A stretch of DNA of 64,000 nt from Paenibacillus selenitireducens (GCF_002021565.1 NZ_MSZX01000008.1:186027-250026), one strand, 5' to 3'. Shown: positions 1-8,869, counted from the first letter of the stretch. A program made the numbers and translations. Notes: generated by a model not told the origin, from the sequence alone.

Positions 1-527
1 GGTTCTCTAATACTTATATTTACTTTTCCTGCTTCATACTGTGCGTTAACCCTTTGCGGCGTATAACTCATATTTATATTTGCTTGCTGCACAACCTCAG
101 ACTGATACGGTGCAGGATCAAATTGTACCTTTACATTAAGTACAGAAGCTGGTGTTGTATAATTAACCGGTTCCAAGTCGCCTTGACTTGCCTTCTTGGC
201 AATATCAGCAAAGGCATTACGCTTGTTCGTAATATCACCCATACGATGTCCATCTTCTACTTGCTTAGCGATGGCTTGTAAAGCAATCTGATCCATTTGA
301 CTATATATCAAATTGAGCCACTGTCCATGTGAACCAACACCAAGTGCATTCCATGCCGCAGAAGAATCAATCGATAAATTACCTGGTTCATAATTCCCAT
401 GAATAATAGGTTGCTGCGTTTCGATAGATAATTCTCCTCGCGGTGATTCCATCGTTTGCTGAGCGTTCTGTGTCTCCATCCCTAATTTACCATAGGTTTG
501 CCGAATTGATAAACGTTGAAGCTCCAT
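1..527 (-). CDS. DUF6470 (YviE-like) protein, 3' end beyond window
   Basis: An open frame runs from an ATG at 527 off the left edge, so only the first 175 codons are visible. The protein starts MELQRLSIRQTYGKLGMETQ and has short beta-type repeats with alternating hydrophobic residues (for example NLSIDSSAAW and QANINMSYTP). It resembles the DUF6470/YviE family, a protein of unknown function usually encoded between flgL and fliW. It lies directly downstream of flgL (21 bp gap), matching the Bacillus subtilis order flgK-flgL-yviE. An AGGAGG-type ribosome site lies just before the ATG. No enzyme motif or signal peptide is seen. The family call rests on context plus the N-terminal pattern. Confidence 0.8.
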   Translation of the reverse strand, partial: MELQRLSIRQTYGKLGMETQNAQQTMESPRGELSIETQQPIIHGNYEPGNLSIDSSAAWNALGVGSHGQWLNLIYSQMDQIALQAIAKQVEDGHRMGDITNKRNAFADIAKKASQGDLEPVNYTTPASVLNVKVQFDPAPYQSEVVQQANINMSYTPQRVNAQYEAGKVNISIRE

Positions 528-548
528 CGTGCTCCTCCTTTATCAAAC

Positions 549-1436
549 TTAACGAAGATAATCGAGTAAACTCGGTTGAATGATTTTGGCTCCACTAGAC
601 AAAGACGCTTGATAGACCGATTCTTGGGTTTGTAATTTAATGATGGTCTCTGCCATATCCGCATCTTCCGTCTTCGATTGCAGCTCCGTTAGGTTCGTAT
701 TGAGATCTTTAAGCCGATTATCCATAAGATCGATACGGTTAGACCGCGCACCAACTCCTGAACGCATATCAAGAAACTTATTCATTCTCGATTCTAAACC
801 AGACATTAGATCCTTAGCTCCATCCTGATCACCATTCTTGAAAGCTGCCTGAATAGACTTAATCACAGTAAACATGTTATCAGGGTCCGTACTTGCACCG
901 AACACTTCATTCCCCGTCACATTAATTGGTATCATGACACCTGCTGCAGATTGAAAATTAATCTTCTGTGTATCTGTTGATTCTGCACCTGTCTGATAAG
1001 GTTCAACATCCGTCTTCTGTCCGTTAAATATATACTTCCCGTTCATTTGATCATTTCCTAGAGTTAATAAGGTATCGTATAATCCACCAAGCTCAGCACT
1101 GATCGCATCTAATGCTGACTGTGGATTGGAGCCACTAACACCTCTGACTGTCAATTCATTTGCACGCTGCATAACGTCATTAATCTGTCCCATAACCGTA
1201 TCTGTATGCTCAACATAAGATTTGGCAGCATCCATATTCTTCTGGTATTGTTCATTCATAGACAACTCACTGCGGTATCGAAGTGCATAGGTAATACCAA
1301 CTGCATCGTCCGATGGTTTGTTGATTTTGCGTCCTGTGGACAAATTTTCTTGATATTTATTCATATTGTTATAGTTATTCGTAATATTACGCAATAACTG
1401 ATTTGTCATCATACCTTGTGTTACGCGCATTGACAT
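549..1436 (-). CDS. flgL: Flagellar hook-associated protein FlgL (HAP3)
   Basis: A 295-residue protein starting MSMRVTQGMM. FlgL is one of two junction proteins joining the flagellar hook to the flagellin filament; it leaves the cell through the flagellar type III apparatus, so no signal peptide is expected and none is seen. The N-terminal flagellin-like helix (about residues 5-140, with NLSTGRKINKPSDDAVG) and the C-terminal flagellin-like helix (about 215-295) are both present, and the length is normal for Bacillales FlgL. The start is supported by GAGGGGG eight bases upstream. It follows flgK by 34 bp and precedes the YviE-like gene, so it is part of the late flagellar operon. Very secure. 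Confidence 0.97.
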   Translation of the reverse strand: MSMRVTQGMMTNQLLRNITNNYNNMNKYQENLSTGRKINKPSDDAVGITYALRYRSELSMNEQYQKNMDAAKSYVEHTDTVMGQINDVMQRANELTVRGVSGSNPQSALDAISAELGGLYDTLLTLGNDQMNGKYIFNGQKTDVEPYQTGAESTDTQKINFQSAAGVMIPINVTGNEVFGASTDPDNMFTVIKSIQAAFKNGDQDGAKDLMSGLESRMNKFLDMRSGVGARSNRIDLMDNRLKDLNTNLTELQSKTEDADMAETIIKLQTQESVYQASLSSGAKIIQPSLLDYLR

Positions 1437-1470
1437 ATTGCTTCCCCCTCGATCAACTTAGTCTCTATCC

Positions 1471-3033
1471 CTATCTGCCTACAACGCCCATACTATTAAT
1501 GACTTTATCTAAGACTTGGTCGAAGGTCGTCATTGCTCTGGACGCCGCCGCATAAGCATGCTGGTACATGATCATATTGGACATTTCTTCGTCGATCGAG
1601 ACACCACTGACCGATAATTTATGAGAAGAAATTTGGTCGACAAGCGCCTTCTGATTGGTTGCGTTCCGATTCGCCTCACTCGTCTGTACCCCAAGTTGTC
1701 CCACCACAGAGCGGAAGAAATCGTCAATCGTTCCATTCGAAACCACCGTACCGCTGCCTGTTGCTCCAAAAGTAAAGTTGGAATCCTTCAACTGTGAAGT
1801 TAATAGTGCCAACGTGTTGTTCCCTTTCGTAACCTCTTCCGTCGTACCCGCCGTGGTCGTACGCATGGAAGTCGCAATACGTCCAGGATCATCCGCGATA
1901 ATCGTGTTGAGTTGGAAATTAGCTGCGGTAATCGGAGCTCCATCTTTCGATGTAAAGAAATCCACACCCGTTTGAACCGGATTATTCAAGGTATAACCAA
2001 GCTTTTGCAAGCCATTTAAACCTTTGATCGTCACCGTTGTATCTGCATTGACTGTACGATTCGCCCCAGAGTATGTAACACCGTTCAGCACAGTGCCGTT
2101 AGGCAATACAGAACCTTTAGGAATCGTAATTTGCACATCACCATTAGCTATTGTGTTTGCCAACGTATTCAATTGATTTTGATAGTCGGCTACATAACGA
2201 TCACGTGCTGTTACGGTACCGAATACTTCGCCACTGCTAATATCTCCAGATTCAACCGCAGATGTCAAAGATGCCCCAGTCGTAGCTGTTGCCGTATCAA
2301 ACGTAACAAGGTTCGTACTGCCCATGTTAATCGTATACCCTTCCGGTGTATCGGAAACGGTAATATTCACAATTTGAGACAATTGATCTGTCAATAGATC
2401 ACGTTGGTCACGCAAGTCATTCGCATGATCCCCTAATCCCTCAAGACGGTGAATTTCGTCATTTAAGCTGGCAATCGTACCTGTTATCGAGTTAATCTGA
2501 TTCGACTTCACTTCGATATTATTGGTAAGATCGGCACTCAGATCGCTTAATTTTTTACTTGTATAATTAAATGCATCCGCAAGCGCCATCGCGTTCTCAC
2601 GAACGACTTTGCGGCCTGTCACATTCTCAGGATTCTGACTCAAATCAGACCATGACTTCCAGAAGTTATCGATGACCGTACGAATCCCCGTATCCGAAGG
2701 TTCGTTAATAATCGATTCGAGCTTCCCAAGCGTATCGGATTGAACACTCCAATTTCCGAAGTCTTTGCTCTCATTGCGGAATTGATCATCTAAAAATTTA
2801 TCGCGGATACGCGTGATGCTGTTATATTCAACCCCGGTTCCGAGTTGCCCCGCCGCATTACTTTTCGTAAATCCTAACGCTTCAATCGGACGCGATGCCG
2901 ATACATTGACCCGTTGTCTAGAATATCCGTCTGTATTCGCGTTCGCTACATTATGCCCCATCGTCTGCATGAGAGCCATTTGAGTCGATAGCGCTCTTCT
3001 GCTCGTTTCTATGCCATGAAAAGTTGAAGTCAT
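1471..3033 (-). CDS. flgK: Flagellar hook-associated protein FlgK (HAP1)
   Basis: A 520-residue protein starting MTSTFHGIETSRRALSTQ. FlgK caps the hook and forms the first hook-filament junction. The N-terminal rod/hook motif (residues 5-40, including GHNVANANTDGYSRQRV) and the C-terminal motif (about 480-518, MYQHAYAAASRAM) are the family hallmarks and form a coiled coil at assembly. The Thr/Val/Gly-rich middle is the usual variable, exposed part. Ribosome site AGGGAGGG lies seven bases before the ATG. Gaps to flgN (31 bp) and flgL (34 bp) indicate one transcript. Length is normal. Confidence 0.97.
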   Translation of the reverse strand: MTSTFHGIETSRRALSTQMALMQTMGHNVANANTDGYSRQRVNVSASRPIEALGFTKSNAAGQLGTGVEYNSITRIRDKFLDDQFRNESKDFGNWSVQSDTLGKLESIINEPSDTGIRTVIDNFWKSWSDLSQNPENVTGRKVVRENAMALADAFNYTSKKLSDLSADLTNNIEVKSNQINSITGTIASLNDEIHRLEGLGDHANDLRDQRDLLTDQLSQIVNITVSDTPEGYTINMGSTNLVTFDTATATTGASLTSAVESGDISSGEVFGTVTARDRYVADYQNQLNTLANTIANGDVQITIPKGSVLPNGTVLNGVTYSGANRTVNADTTVTIKGLNGLQKLGYTLNNPVQTGVDFFTSKDGAPITAANFQLNTIIADDPGRIATSMRTTTAGTTEEVTKGNNTLALLTSQLKDSNFTFGATGSGTVVSNGTIDDFFRSVVGQLGVQTSEANRNATNQKALVDQISSHKLSVSGVSIDEEMSNMIMYQHAYAAASRAMTTFDQVLDKVINSMGVVGR

Positions 3034-3064
3034 GATTTCCCTCCCTGAATCTTATCGTCTATGG

Positions 3065-3565
3065 TTAAATCCTTGAATCGAACATGCCTTTGCGCTTAGG
3101 CGAATAGCCCGGGTGACCCGGATGCTGATATATCACTTCATCCTCGGGCCCACCCGTTACTAAATCCAGCGAATAATTCACGATCGTTAAGGATTGTTCT
3201 ATCATTTGTTGGTTAAGCGTGTTCAAATGTTTGAGTTCCGTTAATGTCTGGGTAAATTTCTGCTGAACGTCCATTAACCTGCGCTTCTCCTCCGGATGGA
3301 ATACCATCCGCAACAGCTCCGTGATATTGAGATTGAGATTCGATTTAATCCCTTTCTCGTGCAAAAATTCATAAACCGCTTGCTGGCGAACCTGATCCAA
3401 TTCTTCGATGTGCTTAACAAACTTTGTTTCTTTATTGACGATTCGCGTCAGTTCATCCACATCATTCTGGATAATCGCTTGCTTCTTCCGTTCTCCAAGC
3501 TCCAGCATCAGAGTATGCTGCGCATTCATTTCTTCTAAGGTATCGATCAATGCCTGAATCGCCAA
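3065..3565 (-). CDS. flgN: FlgN-family flagellar export chaperone (YvyG)
   Basis: A 166-residue, highly charged, largely helical protein (MAIQALIDTLEEMNAQH...). FlgN-type chaperones hold the hook-associated proteins FlgK and FlgL in the cytoplasm before export. The long heptad-like N-terminal helices and an STIV-type amphipathic stretch near 140 fit the family; the basic tail (GYSPKRKGMFDSRI) is variable. The start codon is TTG, with GGTG seven bases upstream; no ATG gives a better start. It sits between flgM and flgK exactly as yvyG does in Bacillus subtilis, with gaps of about 30 bp on both sides. Function is assigned from family pattern and position. Confidence 0.9.
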   Translation of the reverse strand: MAIQALIDTLEEMNAQHTLMLELGERKKQAIIQNDVDELTRIVNKETKFVKHIEELDQVRQQAVYEFLHEKGIKSNLNLNITELLRMVFHPEEKRRLMDVQQKFTQTLTELKHLNTLNQQMIEQSLTIVNYSLDLVTGGPEDEVIYQHPGHPGYSPKRKGMFDSRI

Positions 3566-3592
3566 TGTGGTTCACCTAATTTCTATCAAGTC

Positions 3593-3865
3593 TTAATTCC
3601 GAAAATACGGTAGGAGTTTCTCGGCTATTTTGTTCGCATCAACGCGATACGTTCCCGTTGCTACCGATTGCTTCAGATCTGCAATTCGCTTGGCATGCTC
3701 AGGATCTACTGCACGTGCTTGAGCATCCAGCATCTCCTTGGCTTCCGGGGAAATGGACACCTCATCCAGCTGGCGCGTTTTCTTATTGACGCTGCCTTGA
3801 CGCGCATCCGTATTCCGTTGGTACTGATTAATGGCACCGATTCGTTGCGTCTCATTAATTTTCAT
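3593..3865 (-). CDS. flgM: Anti-sigma-D factor FlgM
   Basis: A 90-residue protein. The ATG at 3865 was chosen over an in-frame upstream start at 3910 because GAGGGGGG lies eight bases before it, and because the longer form would overlap the sigma-D-type promoter at 3910-3937. FlgM binds and blocks SigD until the hook-basal body is finished, and is then exported. The N-terminus (MKINETQRIGAINQYQRN) is the disordered export part. The C-terminal half (DEVSISPEAKEMLDAQ, then VATGTYRVDANKIAEKLLPY) is the conserved sigma-binding region. First gene of the flgM-flgN-flgK-flgL transcript, and autoregulated if the promoter is correct. Confidence 0.95.
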   Translation of the reverse strand: MKINETQRIGAINQYQRNTDARQGSVNKKTRQLDEVSISPEAKEMLDAQARAVDPEHAKRIADLKQSVATGTYRVDANKIAEKLLPYFRN

Positions 3866-3909
3866 TGCTCTTCCCCCCTCGTTATTCAACCGATCGTTTG
3901 TTACTATCA

Positions 3910-3937
3910 TTATCGGTTGTTCTTGGAATATTTTTTA
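3910..3937 (-). promoter_or_regulatory. Sigma-D-type flagellar promoter before flgM
   Basis: Read on the minus strand: TAAA (3937-3934), 16 bases, then ACCGATAA (3917-3910). The Bacillus SigD consensus is TAAA, about 15 bases, GCCGATAA, so this differs by one base and one spacer position. It lies 45 bp before the flgM ATG and downstream of the terminator that ends yvyF, so flgM to flgL can be expressed separately from the comF genes. No other sigma-D-like site was searched for exhaustively. Confidence 0.8.
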
Positions 3938-3987
3938 GAGATAGTTCATTTTATGCAAAAGTAATCTACGCTACCTTATCGATATTT

Positions 3988-4022
3988 AAAAACAAAAAAG
4001 CAGCGGAAACCTTCCGCAGCTC
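3988..4022 (-). terminator. Intrinsic terminator after yvyF
   Basis: On the minus strand a GCTGCGGAA / TTCCGCTGC hairpin (one mismatch, 3-base loop) is followed by six T. It closes the comFA-comFC-yvyF transcript before the flgM promoter. Confidence 0.85.
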
Positions 4023-4044
4023 TTCGTTGGAATCTTCTACTTGT

Positions 4045-4464
4045 CTATTCTCGTTCTCGGAAACGATCTACTGCCCGATAGACTTGGTTTCCGGCCTGAG
4101 ATTCGTTCTGCAATTCTTTGCGACGGTTATCTTCTTTTAAATGATTAATATCCTTTACAAGACGACTGCGGCAAGGGATACACAAATTGCCCTCACGGAT
4201 CGGCAGACCGCAAGCATCGCATGGGTACGACATATTTGGCGCATTTTTCATCGATATACGGCCTTCGCGTAGAAACTTCGTAATCTGCGAGACCGATACG
4301 CCCGTTTCTTCGGAAAGCTCTTGCATCGTTGCTTGTTTATATTCACGTAAATATTTAACACAAATTTCGTATTCTTGTTCAATATCTTGATAACATCTCG
4401 GACAAATATCACGAATCCCTTTGGCGAATATTCGATCGCAGCGTGGGCAATTCTCCACATTCAT
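4045..4464 (-). CDS. yvyF: YvyF-family flagellar-operon zinc-ribbon protein
   Basis: A 139-residue protein of the flagellar operon family known as TIGR03826/YvyF. Three clear Cys pairs are visible: C6/C9 with C21/C24 (CPRC twice), and C82/C85 with C95/C98 (CDAC, CIPC), which would hold two zinc ions. Between them, residues 42-72 (TMQELSEETGVSVSQITKFL) look like a MerR/MarR-type helix-turn-helix. YvyF is thought to act in flagellar gene regulation, but its biochemical role is not settled. ATG at 4464 with AGGGAG ten bases upstream. Same position as in Bacillus subtilis, between comFC and flgM. Confidence 0.92.
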   Translation of the reverse strand: MNVENCPRCDRIFAKGIRDICPRCYQDIEQEYEICVKYLREYKQATMQELSEETGVSVSQITKFLREGRISMKNAPNMSYPCDACGLPIREGNLCIPCRSRLVKDINHLKEDNRRKELQNESQAGNQVYRAVDRFRERE

Positions 4465-4582
4465 GGGCCAGACGCTCCCTTCATTGCATGTGCATAGTAT
4501 AAGACTATTTTAACAAACTCTATGACTATTTTCACTCTACCTATATTATCGTCATTTTTGCTCAAAAGTTTAGCGTTATGAC

Positions 4583-5485
4583 CTATGAACGAGCCCAGGT
4601 TAAGCTATATATTTCTAGCTTGTGAACAGGATCTATGGACTTCTTCAACTGGTGCGCACATGCATTAATCGTACTGCCCGTGGTATAGACATCATCCACT
4701 AATAGAATACGAAGGGTTTGGGAATCAGGATTGTTAGGATTTCTTATTTTGAATAGAGATTGTAATTGATGATTCGCGTTATTCACAGCTGAAAATACAT
4801 CTTTCATATCTTCGATACGATTACCTCGCGATTTCATGCTTTGCTTGATTGTGTGCCTGTTACGTTGAAGCAGCGATTGAACTGGCACATGAGCATATTG
4901 AGCTACGATTCTCGCTAGCTGCTCCGCTTGATTAAAGCCCCGCTCCTGCAATCTCGTCTCACTAACGGGGACATAGGTGATTAGGTCTATACGAGGTGAT
5001 TGCTTATACATAAGTTGCTGCAATAACACTTGGTGATACGCAAACAATGCCATGTACCCCAAGATTGATAGATATCTCTCGTTTTCTCGGAATTTATACT
5101 GGGCCAACCATTCCCTCATTGGGGGACTATATTGAACAGCACTGCGATTGTATTGAAAATAAGTCCTCTCGGATCCTCTCCGGGTACAATCTGGACACCC
5201 TATGGCTCGACCGCAGATGGGACATCGAATAATACGAATCCAAGCCATCTGACAGAGGCAGGCTTCACATAGGTTGATGAATGGATGTTCCGTTGGGCGA
5301 GTGAACAAGGATGATCGTGTTAGCGATGCTCCGTGTAGTGTTGAATCTGTGTTTTGAAAAAATGGATCATACCTTCGAAAATCCGCTCCTTGTTGTCGAT
5401 GAATCGGTCGGTTACACGCTAGACAAACCTCCGTTTTTGGAGCCAGTAAAGCATAAAGCTTGGCCAGCCAATGCGAAAAATTCAT
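4583..5485 (-). CDS. comFC: ComFC family phosphoribosyltransferase-like competence protein
   Basis: A 300-residue protein needed for DNA uptake and processing in naturally competent relatives. The N-terminal part has zinc-binding Cys pairs (CLACNRPI near 19 and CPICGRAIGCPDC near 95). The C-terminal half is a type I phosphoribosyltransferase fold with PRPP-loop motif ILLVDDVYTTGSTINAC near 265-280 and ERGFNQAEQLA near 200. The ATG at 5485 was chosen over a longer in-frame reading to 5605, because AAGGAG lies nine bases before it and only 2 bp separate it from the comFA stop. No comFB-like gene lies between comFA and comFC, unlike in Bacillus subtilis. Confidence 0.93.
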   Translation of the reverse strand: MNFSHWLAKLYALLAPKTEVCLACNRPIHRQQGADFRRYDPFFQNTDSTLHGASLTRSSLFTRPTEHPFINLCEACLCQMAWIRIIRCPICGRAIGCPDCTRRGSERTYFQYNRSAVQYSPPMREWLAQYKFRENERYLSILGYMALFAYHQVLLQQLMYKQSPRIDLITYVPVSETRLQERGFNQAEQLARIVAQYAHVPVQSLLQRNRHTIKQSMKSRGNRIEDMKDVFSAVNNANHQLQSLFKIRNPNNPDSQTLRILLVDDVYTTGSTINACAHQLKKSIDPVHKLEIYSLTWARS

Positions 5486-5487
5486 CC

Positions 5488-7473
5488 TTATGAGCTCCTT
5501 TCCGTATCGGTAGGAAGAAGATACCCTTGTCGACGGGCAATTCGATTCATCCCTACGATCTGACGGACAGCCAAACGTTGGGCCCGATTCCATTCGGCAG
5601 CGCAAAACAGCACATGACCCGCAGGGTCATCCTTCGAGCGCCCTGCCCGACCCGCCATTTGCACCAAGGATGCAGCGTCGAATAACGCACTATCTGCATC
5701 GATAATAAACACATCACTCTTCGGAATCGTAACCCCCCGCTCCAAAATCGTCGTTGTGACAAGCATTCGACTTTGACCATTCCGGAAACGCGTGACTTTT
5801 TCTCCCCGCTCCTTGTCCTCTGAAGAAGTCCCTTCGATCGTAATCACCGGAAAATAATGGCGAAGCAGCTGAACGAAAGCCTCCGTCTGCTTGATTCGCG
5901 TAATAAATAAAAACAGCTGCGCGCCGCGCTCGACCGACCTGCTTAGCTGATGAAGAAGACTTTTGGGCAAAGTTTTATTCTCCAAATAATGTCGTAATGG
6001 CTTTATGGTTAACCTTTGCGGTACAGGCAGTGGATGCCGGTGAAACCTGACGGGTACCTTGGCATGCGGCAGCCGCCCTCTGCGAACTTCTCGCTGCATA
6101 GGCTCTGGTGGTGTTGCGGATAGGAAAATGAATTTCCCTTCCGGTTTACAGGCTTTACGCGCTGCATATTGCAGCAATTCATTATTGTGATAAGGAAACG
6201 CGTCCAGCTCATCTACAATCACGACATCGAACTTGTGATAAAACCGCATCAGCTGATGCGTCGTGGACAGCGTGATGTCACCCGCAGTCCATCGTTCTTC
6301 GCTGCCACCGTAGAGGGTGACGAGACGGTGCTCAGGGAAGGCTTGCGCGAGCCGCGGCGCAAGCTCCAACACCACATCGCGCCGCGGCGTCGCGATGAGC
6401 ACGTGCTGTCCCCGCTCGAGCGTATACGCAATGAGCGGGAAAATCATTTCCGTCTTTCCTGCGCCGGTAACGGCCCAGAGCAGGAAAGACGGCGCAGCCG
6501 CTGCAGCAGCGCTCGGCTGCTGCAGGAAGTGAAGCGCAGCACGCGAAGCGTCGTGCTGCGCTTCACTGAGCCGCCACCTTGCCGCAGGCTCGGTGGCGGG
6601 AGCGCGCTCCGCGGCGCGGGCAACGCCCGCCGCGGACGCGCCTGCGTTGTGCACTGCTGTGCCATGCACCAGCAGTGCACAACGGCGGCTGCGCCCCATT
6701 GCGAGGCAGGCCTCGCAATAGGCGCAGCCGGGGTTACCGCACGCGGCGCAAGCCGTGCGGTGGTGTTGCGCTGCGGAGCTGCCGCAGCGCAAGCACTGCA
6801 GTTCTCGCTGTCTGCGAAGCAGCGAGAACTGCCCCAATGAGCGGGTCGTTATCCCGCTCAAAAGCTTCACCTGTCCACGGATGTACGCCAGCTGGGCAAG
6901 CGTCCTCCAATACGCAACGGCATGATCCAGCCCAGCTGCCGCCATCAATTCCTGCACCTCATTCGCTAACAACGCACGTCCACTTATTTGCGCGGCCAAC
7001 AAATCCGATTCATCCTTCATCTGTTTCCATACGGCATCAGACCACAGACTTTCCTTCAATATCCCTCCCTCGCCTTCAAGCTTTCCTTTCCGATGCTCCT
7101 CAATTACACCAATCCCAATCTCCCGCCATACCTCCTCCACACCTATACGTCTGACCTGGATACACTCTCTACCGAACCAATCCAAAATCCCTGGTTCAGC
7201 ATCTTGCATCAATTTCACCAAGCGCTGCACTTCCAGCCTACTTTCTCCCCACTGCCCCACAACATCAACGGCCGTACCTAACGGTATACAGCAAGTTGTG
7301 ATCCATAATTCTGGAGCACAACGTTCGTTTGTTACATCCGCATGGCTTGAATTCTCTCTAACTCCATTGGCAACTGCCTGACTGAACCAGTATCTCACAT
7401 CTACCCGCCAATCCAGCGTGAATCGACATCTCCATTTCCCTTGCCATAGCACTGAATATACATACACCCTCAT
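5488..7473 (-). CDS. comFA: ComFA, DEAD-box-like competence helicase
   Basis: A 661-residue cytoplasmic ATPase proposed to drive single-stranded DNA through the ComEC channel. A Cys cluster (CLRC, CAAC, CAYC, EAC) near residues 222-250 forms the known zinc finger. Helicase motifs follow: I AVTGAGKTEM near 335, II DELDA, III LSATPP, and VI QMAGRAGR near 610. ATG at 7473 (GGAGGAG upstream) is preferred; an extension to 7527 would run into the upstream terminator. The stretch 6300-6860 is far more GC-rich than the rest of the gene and is packed with inverted repeats; it codes for an Ala/Arg-rich linker between zinc finger and motif I. The frame stays open throughout, so the gene looks functional. 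Confidence 0.93.
   Translation of the reverse strand: MRVYVYSVLWQGKWRCRFTLDWRVDVRYWFSQAVANGVRENSSHADVTNERCAPELWITTCCIPLGTAVDVVGQWGESRLEVQRLVKLMQDAEPGILDWFGRECIQVRRIGVEEVWREIGIGVIEEHRKGKLEGEGGILKESLWSDAVWKQMKDESDLLAAQISGRALLANEVQELMAAAGLDHAVAYWRTLAQLAYIRGQVKLLSGITTRSLGQFSLLRRQRELQCLRCGSSAAQHHRTACAACGNPGCAYCEACLAMGRSRRCALLVHGTAVHNAGASAAGVARAAERAPATEPAARWRLSEAQHDASRAALHFLQQPSAAAAAAPSFLLWAVTGAGKTEMIFPLIAYTLERGQHVLIATPRRDVVLELAPRLAQAFPEHRLVTLYGGSEERWTAGDITLSTTHQLMRFYHKFDVVIVDELDAFPYHNNELLQYAARKACKPEGKFIFLSATPPEPMQREVRRGRLPHAKVPVRFHRHPLPVPQRLTIKPLRHYLENKTLPKSLLHQLSRSVERGAQLFLFITRIKQTEAFVQLLRHYFPVITIEGTSSEDKERGEKVTRFRNGQSRMLVTTTILERGVTIPKSDVFIIDADSALFDAASLVQMAGRAGRSKDDPAGHVLFCAAEWNRAQRLAVRQIVGMNRIARRQGYLLPTDTERSS
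6300..6860. repeat. GC-rich island of adjacent inverted repeats inside comFA
   Basis: Several near-perfect inverted repeats follow each other here. Examples: GTGCACTGCTG / CAGCAGTGCAC (about 6650-6681), GCAGTTCTCGCTG / CAGCGAGAACTGC (about 6798-6832), AGTGAAGCGCAGCACG / CGTGCTGCGCTTCACT with an 8-base loop (about 6527-6567), and GAGCGGG / CCCGCTC (about 6839-6860). Base composition is visibly much higher in G+C than flanking comFA, and alternative frames are open on both strands. Confidence 0.85.
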
Positions 7474-7507
7474 CCTAACTCTCCTCCATTTCTTTTCGCC
7501 TAAAATG

Positions 7508-7552
7508 CAAAAAAGCACACCTCTCAAAGCTTTCGCTTTAAGAGGTGTGCTT
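7508..7552 (-). terminator. Intrinsic terminator between membrane-protein gene and comFA
   Basis: AAGCACACCTCTTAAAGC and its complement form a long hairpin with a GAAA-type loop, followed on the minus strand by a run of six T. It ends the transcript of the 7628-8035 gene and supports the comFA start at 7473. Confidence 0.9.
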
Positions 7553-7627
7553 CACCATCGACACGCTATACATTCGTCCGTATTCAACCATACACACGAG
7601 GTTCATTCTTGTAATCGTTTACCAGCT

Positions 7628-8035
7628 TCAATGAACAAACGGAAGTTTTGCCCAGTCGTCCGGATCATTCAATCGAATCGGAATAGGAGCTTCTAATGCC
7701 AACCTATCCGTATTCGGTTTCCACTCCGTATGATTCACAATTTTCACATCGATATATTGATCCATCGTAAGCCTTTGAGCAATAGGTATGGTCAAATCCG
7801 TCGAATCCTCATCGATAATCGTTAAACGTAATGTTTTCCCTTGCAACCATGCGTACATCATCAAAGCGCGAACAACCCATTCGATCTGAGATTGATTTTG
7901 CTTCGTTACCAGCACATATTCTACCTCGCGATTGGTTGTACCCGATGTATGCTTTTTCCGCCAGCGAAACGCCAAATGCACCGCCGCTACGGCCAAAGCA
8001 TAGCTCAATACAATCCACAACAACGTAAGTAACAT
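7628..8035 (-). CDS. Small membrane-anchored protein, function unknown
   Basis: A 135-residue protein with one N-terminal membrane helix ([19 protein letters not shown]) followed by a basic FRWRKKH stop-transfer segment, then a soluble domain of about 105 residues with the pattern [20 protein letters not shown]. The soluble part may be a small alpha/beta domain facing the cytoplasm. No motif of known function is recognised. ATG at 8035 with GGGAGGTG nine bases upstream. It is flanked by degU on one side and comFA on the other, each well separated, and ends in its own terminator. A related gene near degSU in other Paenibacillus is likely but was not checked. Confidence 0.75.
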   Translation of the reverse strand: MLLTLLWIVLSYALAVAAVHLAFRWRKKHTSGTTNREVEYVLVTKQNQSQIEWVVRALMMYAWLQGKTLRLTIIDEDSTDLTIPIAQRLTMDQYIDVKIVNHTEWKPNTDRLALEAPIPIRLNDPDDWAKLPFVH

Positions 8036-8140
8036 CGAGGTTCACCTCCCATGGTACAGTATATGCGCCATGAAAGGTGCCGGTTCCTCACATCCTATGG
8101 ACACCTCGTCCTCTTCGAATGGTAACCGGTCTCCTCTTTT

Positions 8141-8869
8141 TTATAATGTCACCCAGCCTTGCTTAATGGAGTTAATAACCGCTTGCGTGCGATCTTCCAC
8201 TTCCATCTTTTGCAAGATACTACTGACATGGTTCTTAACCGTCTTCTCACTAATGAACAGGTATTCCCCGATCATTTTGTTGCTCTTTCCTTCCGCCATT
8301 AAGCGAAGTACTTCCGCTTCACGACGCGTTAGCGGGTGGTCTTCATTCGCCATAAACTTCACGCCAGCTTCGCGAACCACCTCGCTGCCATCGCTCATCA
8401 CGCCAATTTCATCCAAATACGTCATACGACGAAGCTGTTGAATCAATTTGCCCGTCACTTTCGGATGTATGTAGGCATGTCCTATGATCACGGAACGGAT
8501 CGCTGTTACGAGAGCCTCTGCCTCCATATCCTTCAACAAATAACCGGAGGCGCCTTTGCGCAGCGTTTCGAACACATAGCTCTCATCATCATGGATGGAG
8601 AGAATTAAAACTTTAATGTCCGGGAACATTTCACGTAAACGCTCCGTCGCTACAACACCGTTTTCTATAGGCATATTAATATCCATTAATACCACTTCTG
8701 GCTTGGTATGATTGCAGAACTCAAGGACTTGAATGCCGTCCCCGCACTCCCCGATAACTTCGAGATCGTCTTCCATATTTAAAATGCGTTTTAAACCCTC
8801 ACGAAAAAGTTGGTGGTCGTCGGCAAGCAAAATTTTAATTTTTTGCTTCCCCATTGTCATGTTATCCAT
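8141..8869 (-). CDS. degU: Response regulator DegU
   Basis: A 242-residue NarL/FixJ-type regulator controlling exoenzymes, motility, competence and biofilm in Bacillales. The receiver domain (residues 8-125) has the acidic pair DD near 16-17 and phospho-acceptor Asp in [10 protein letters not shown] near 60. The C-terminal LuxR helix-turn-helix (about 175-238) has [19 protein letters not shown] and [12 protein letters not shown]. The ATG at 8869 has GAGAGGAG upstream and overlaps the degS stop by a few bases (ATGGATAA), so the two are translationally coupled. A longer reading to 8911 lacks support. Length is slightly above the Bacillus protein (229). Confidence 0.95.
   Translation of the reverse strand: MDNMTMGKQKIKILLADDHQLFREGLKRILNMEDDLEVIGECGDGIQVLEFCNHTKPEVVLMDINMPIENGVVATERLREMFPDIKVLILSIHDDESYVFETLRKGASGYLLKDMEAEALVTAIRSVIIGHAYIHPKVTGKLIQQLRRMTYLDEIGVMSDGSEVVREAGVKFMANEDHPLTRREAEVLRLMAEGKSNKMIGEYLFISEKTVKNHVSSILQKMEVEDRTQAVINSIKQGWVTL

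Noticed and set aside
6169-6840. A 223-codon plus-strand reading frame opposite comFA
   Set aside because: It lies in the GC-rich inverted-repeat island, where all frames are open; comFA with intact helicase motifs is on the other strand.
6579-7154. A 191-codon plus-strand frame opposite comFA
   Set aside because: Arg- and Pro-rich translation, no ribosome site and no recognisable motif; shadow of comFA.
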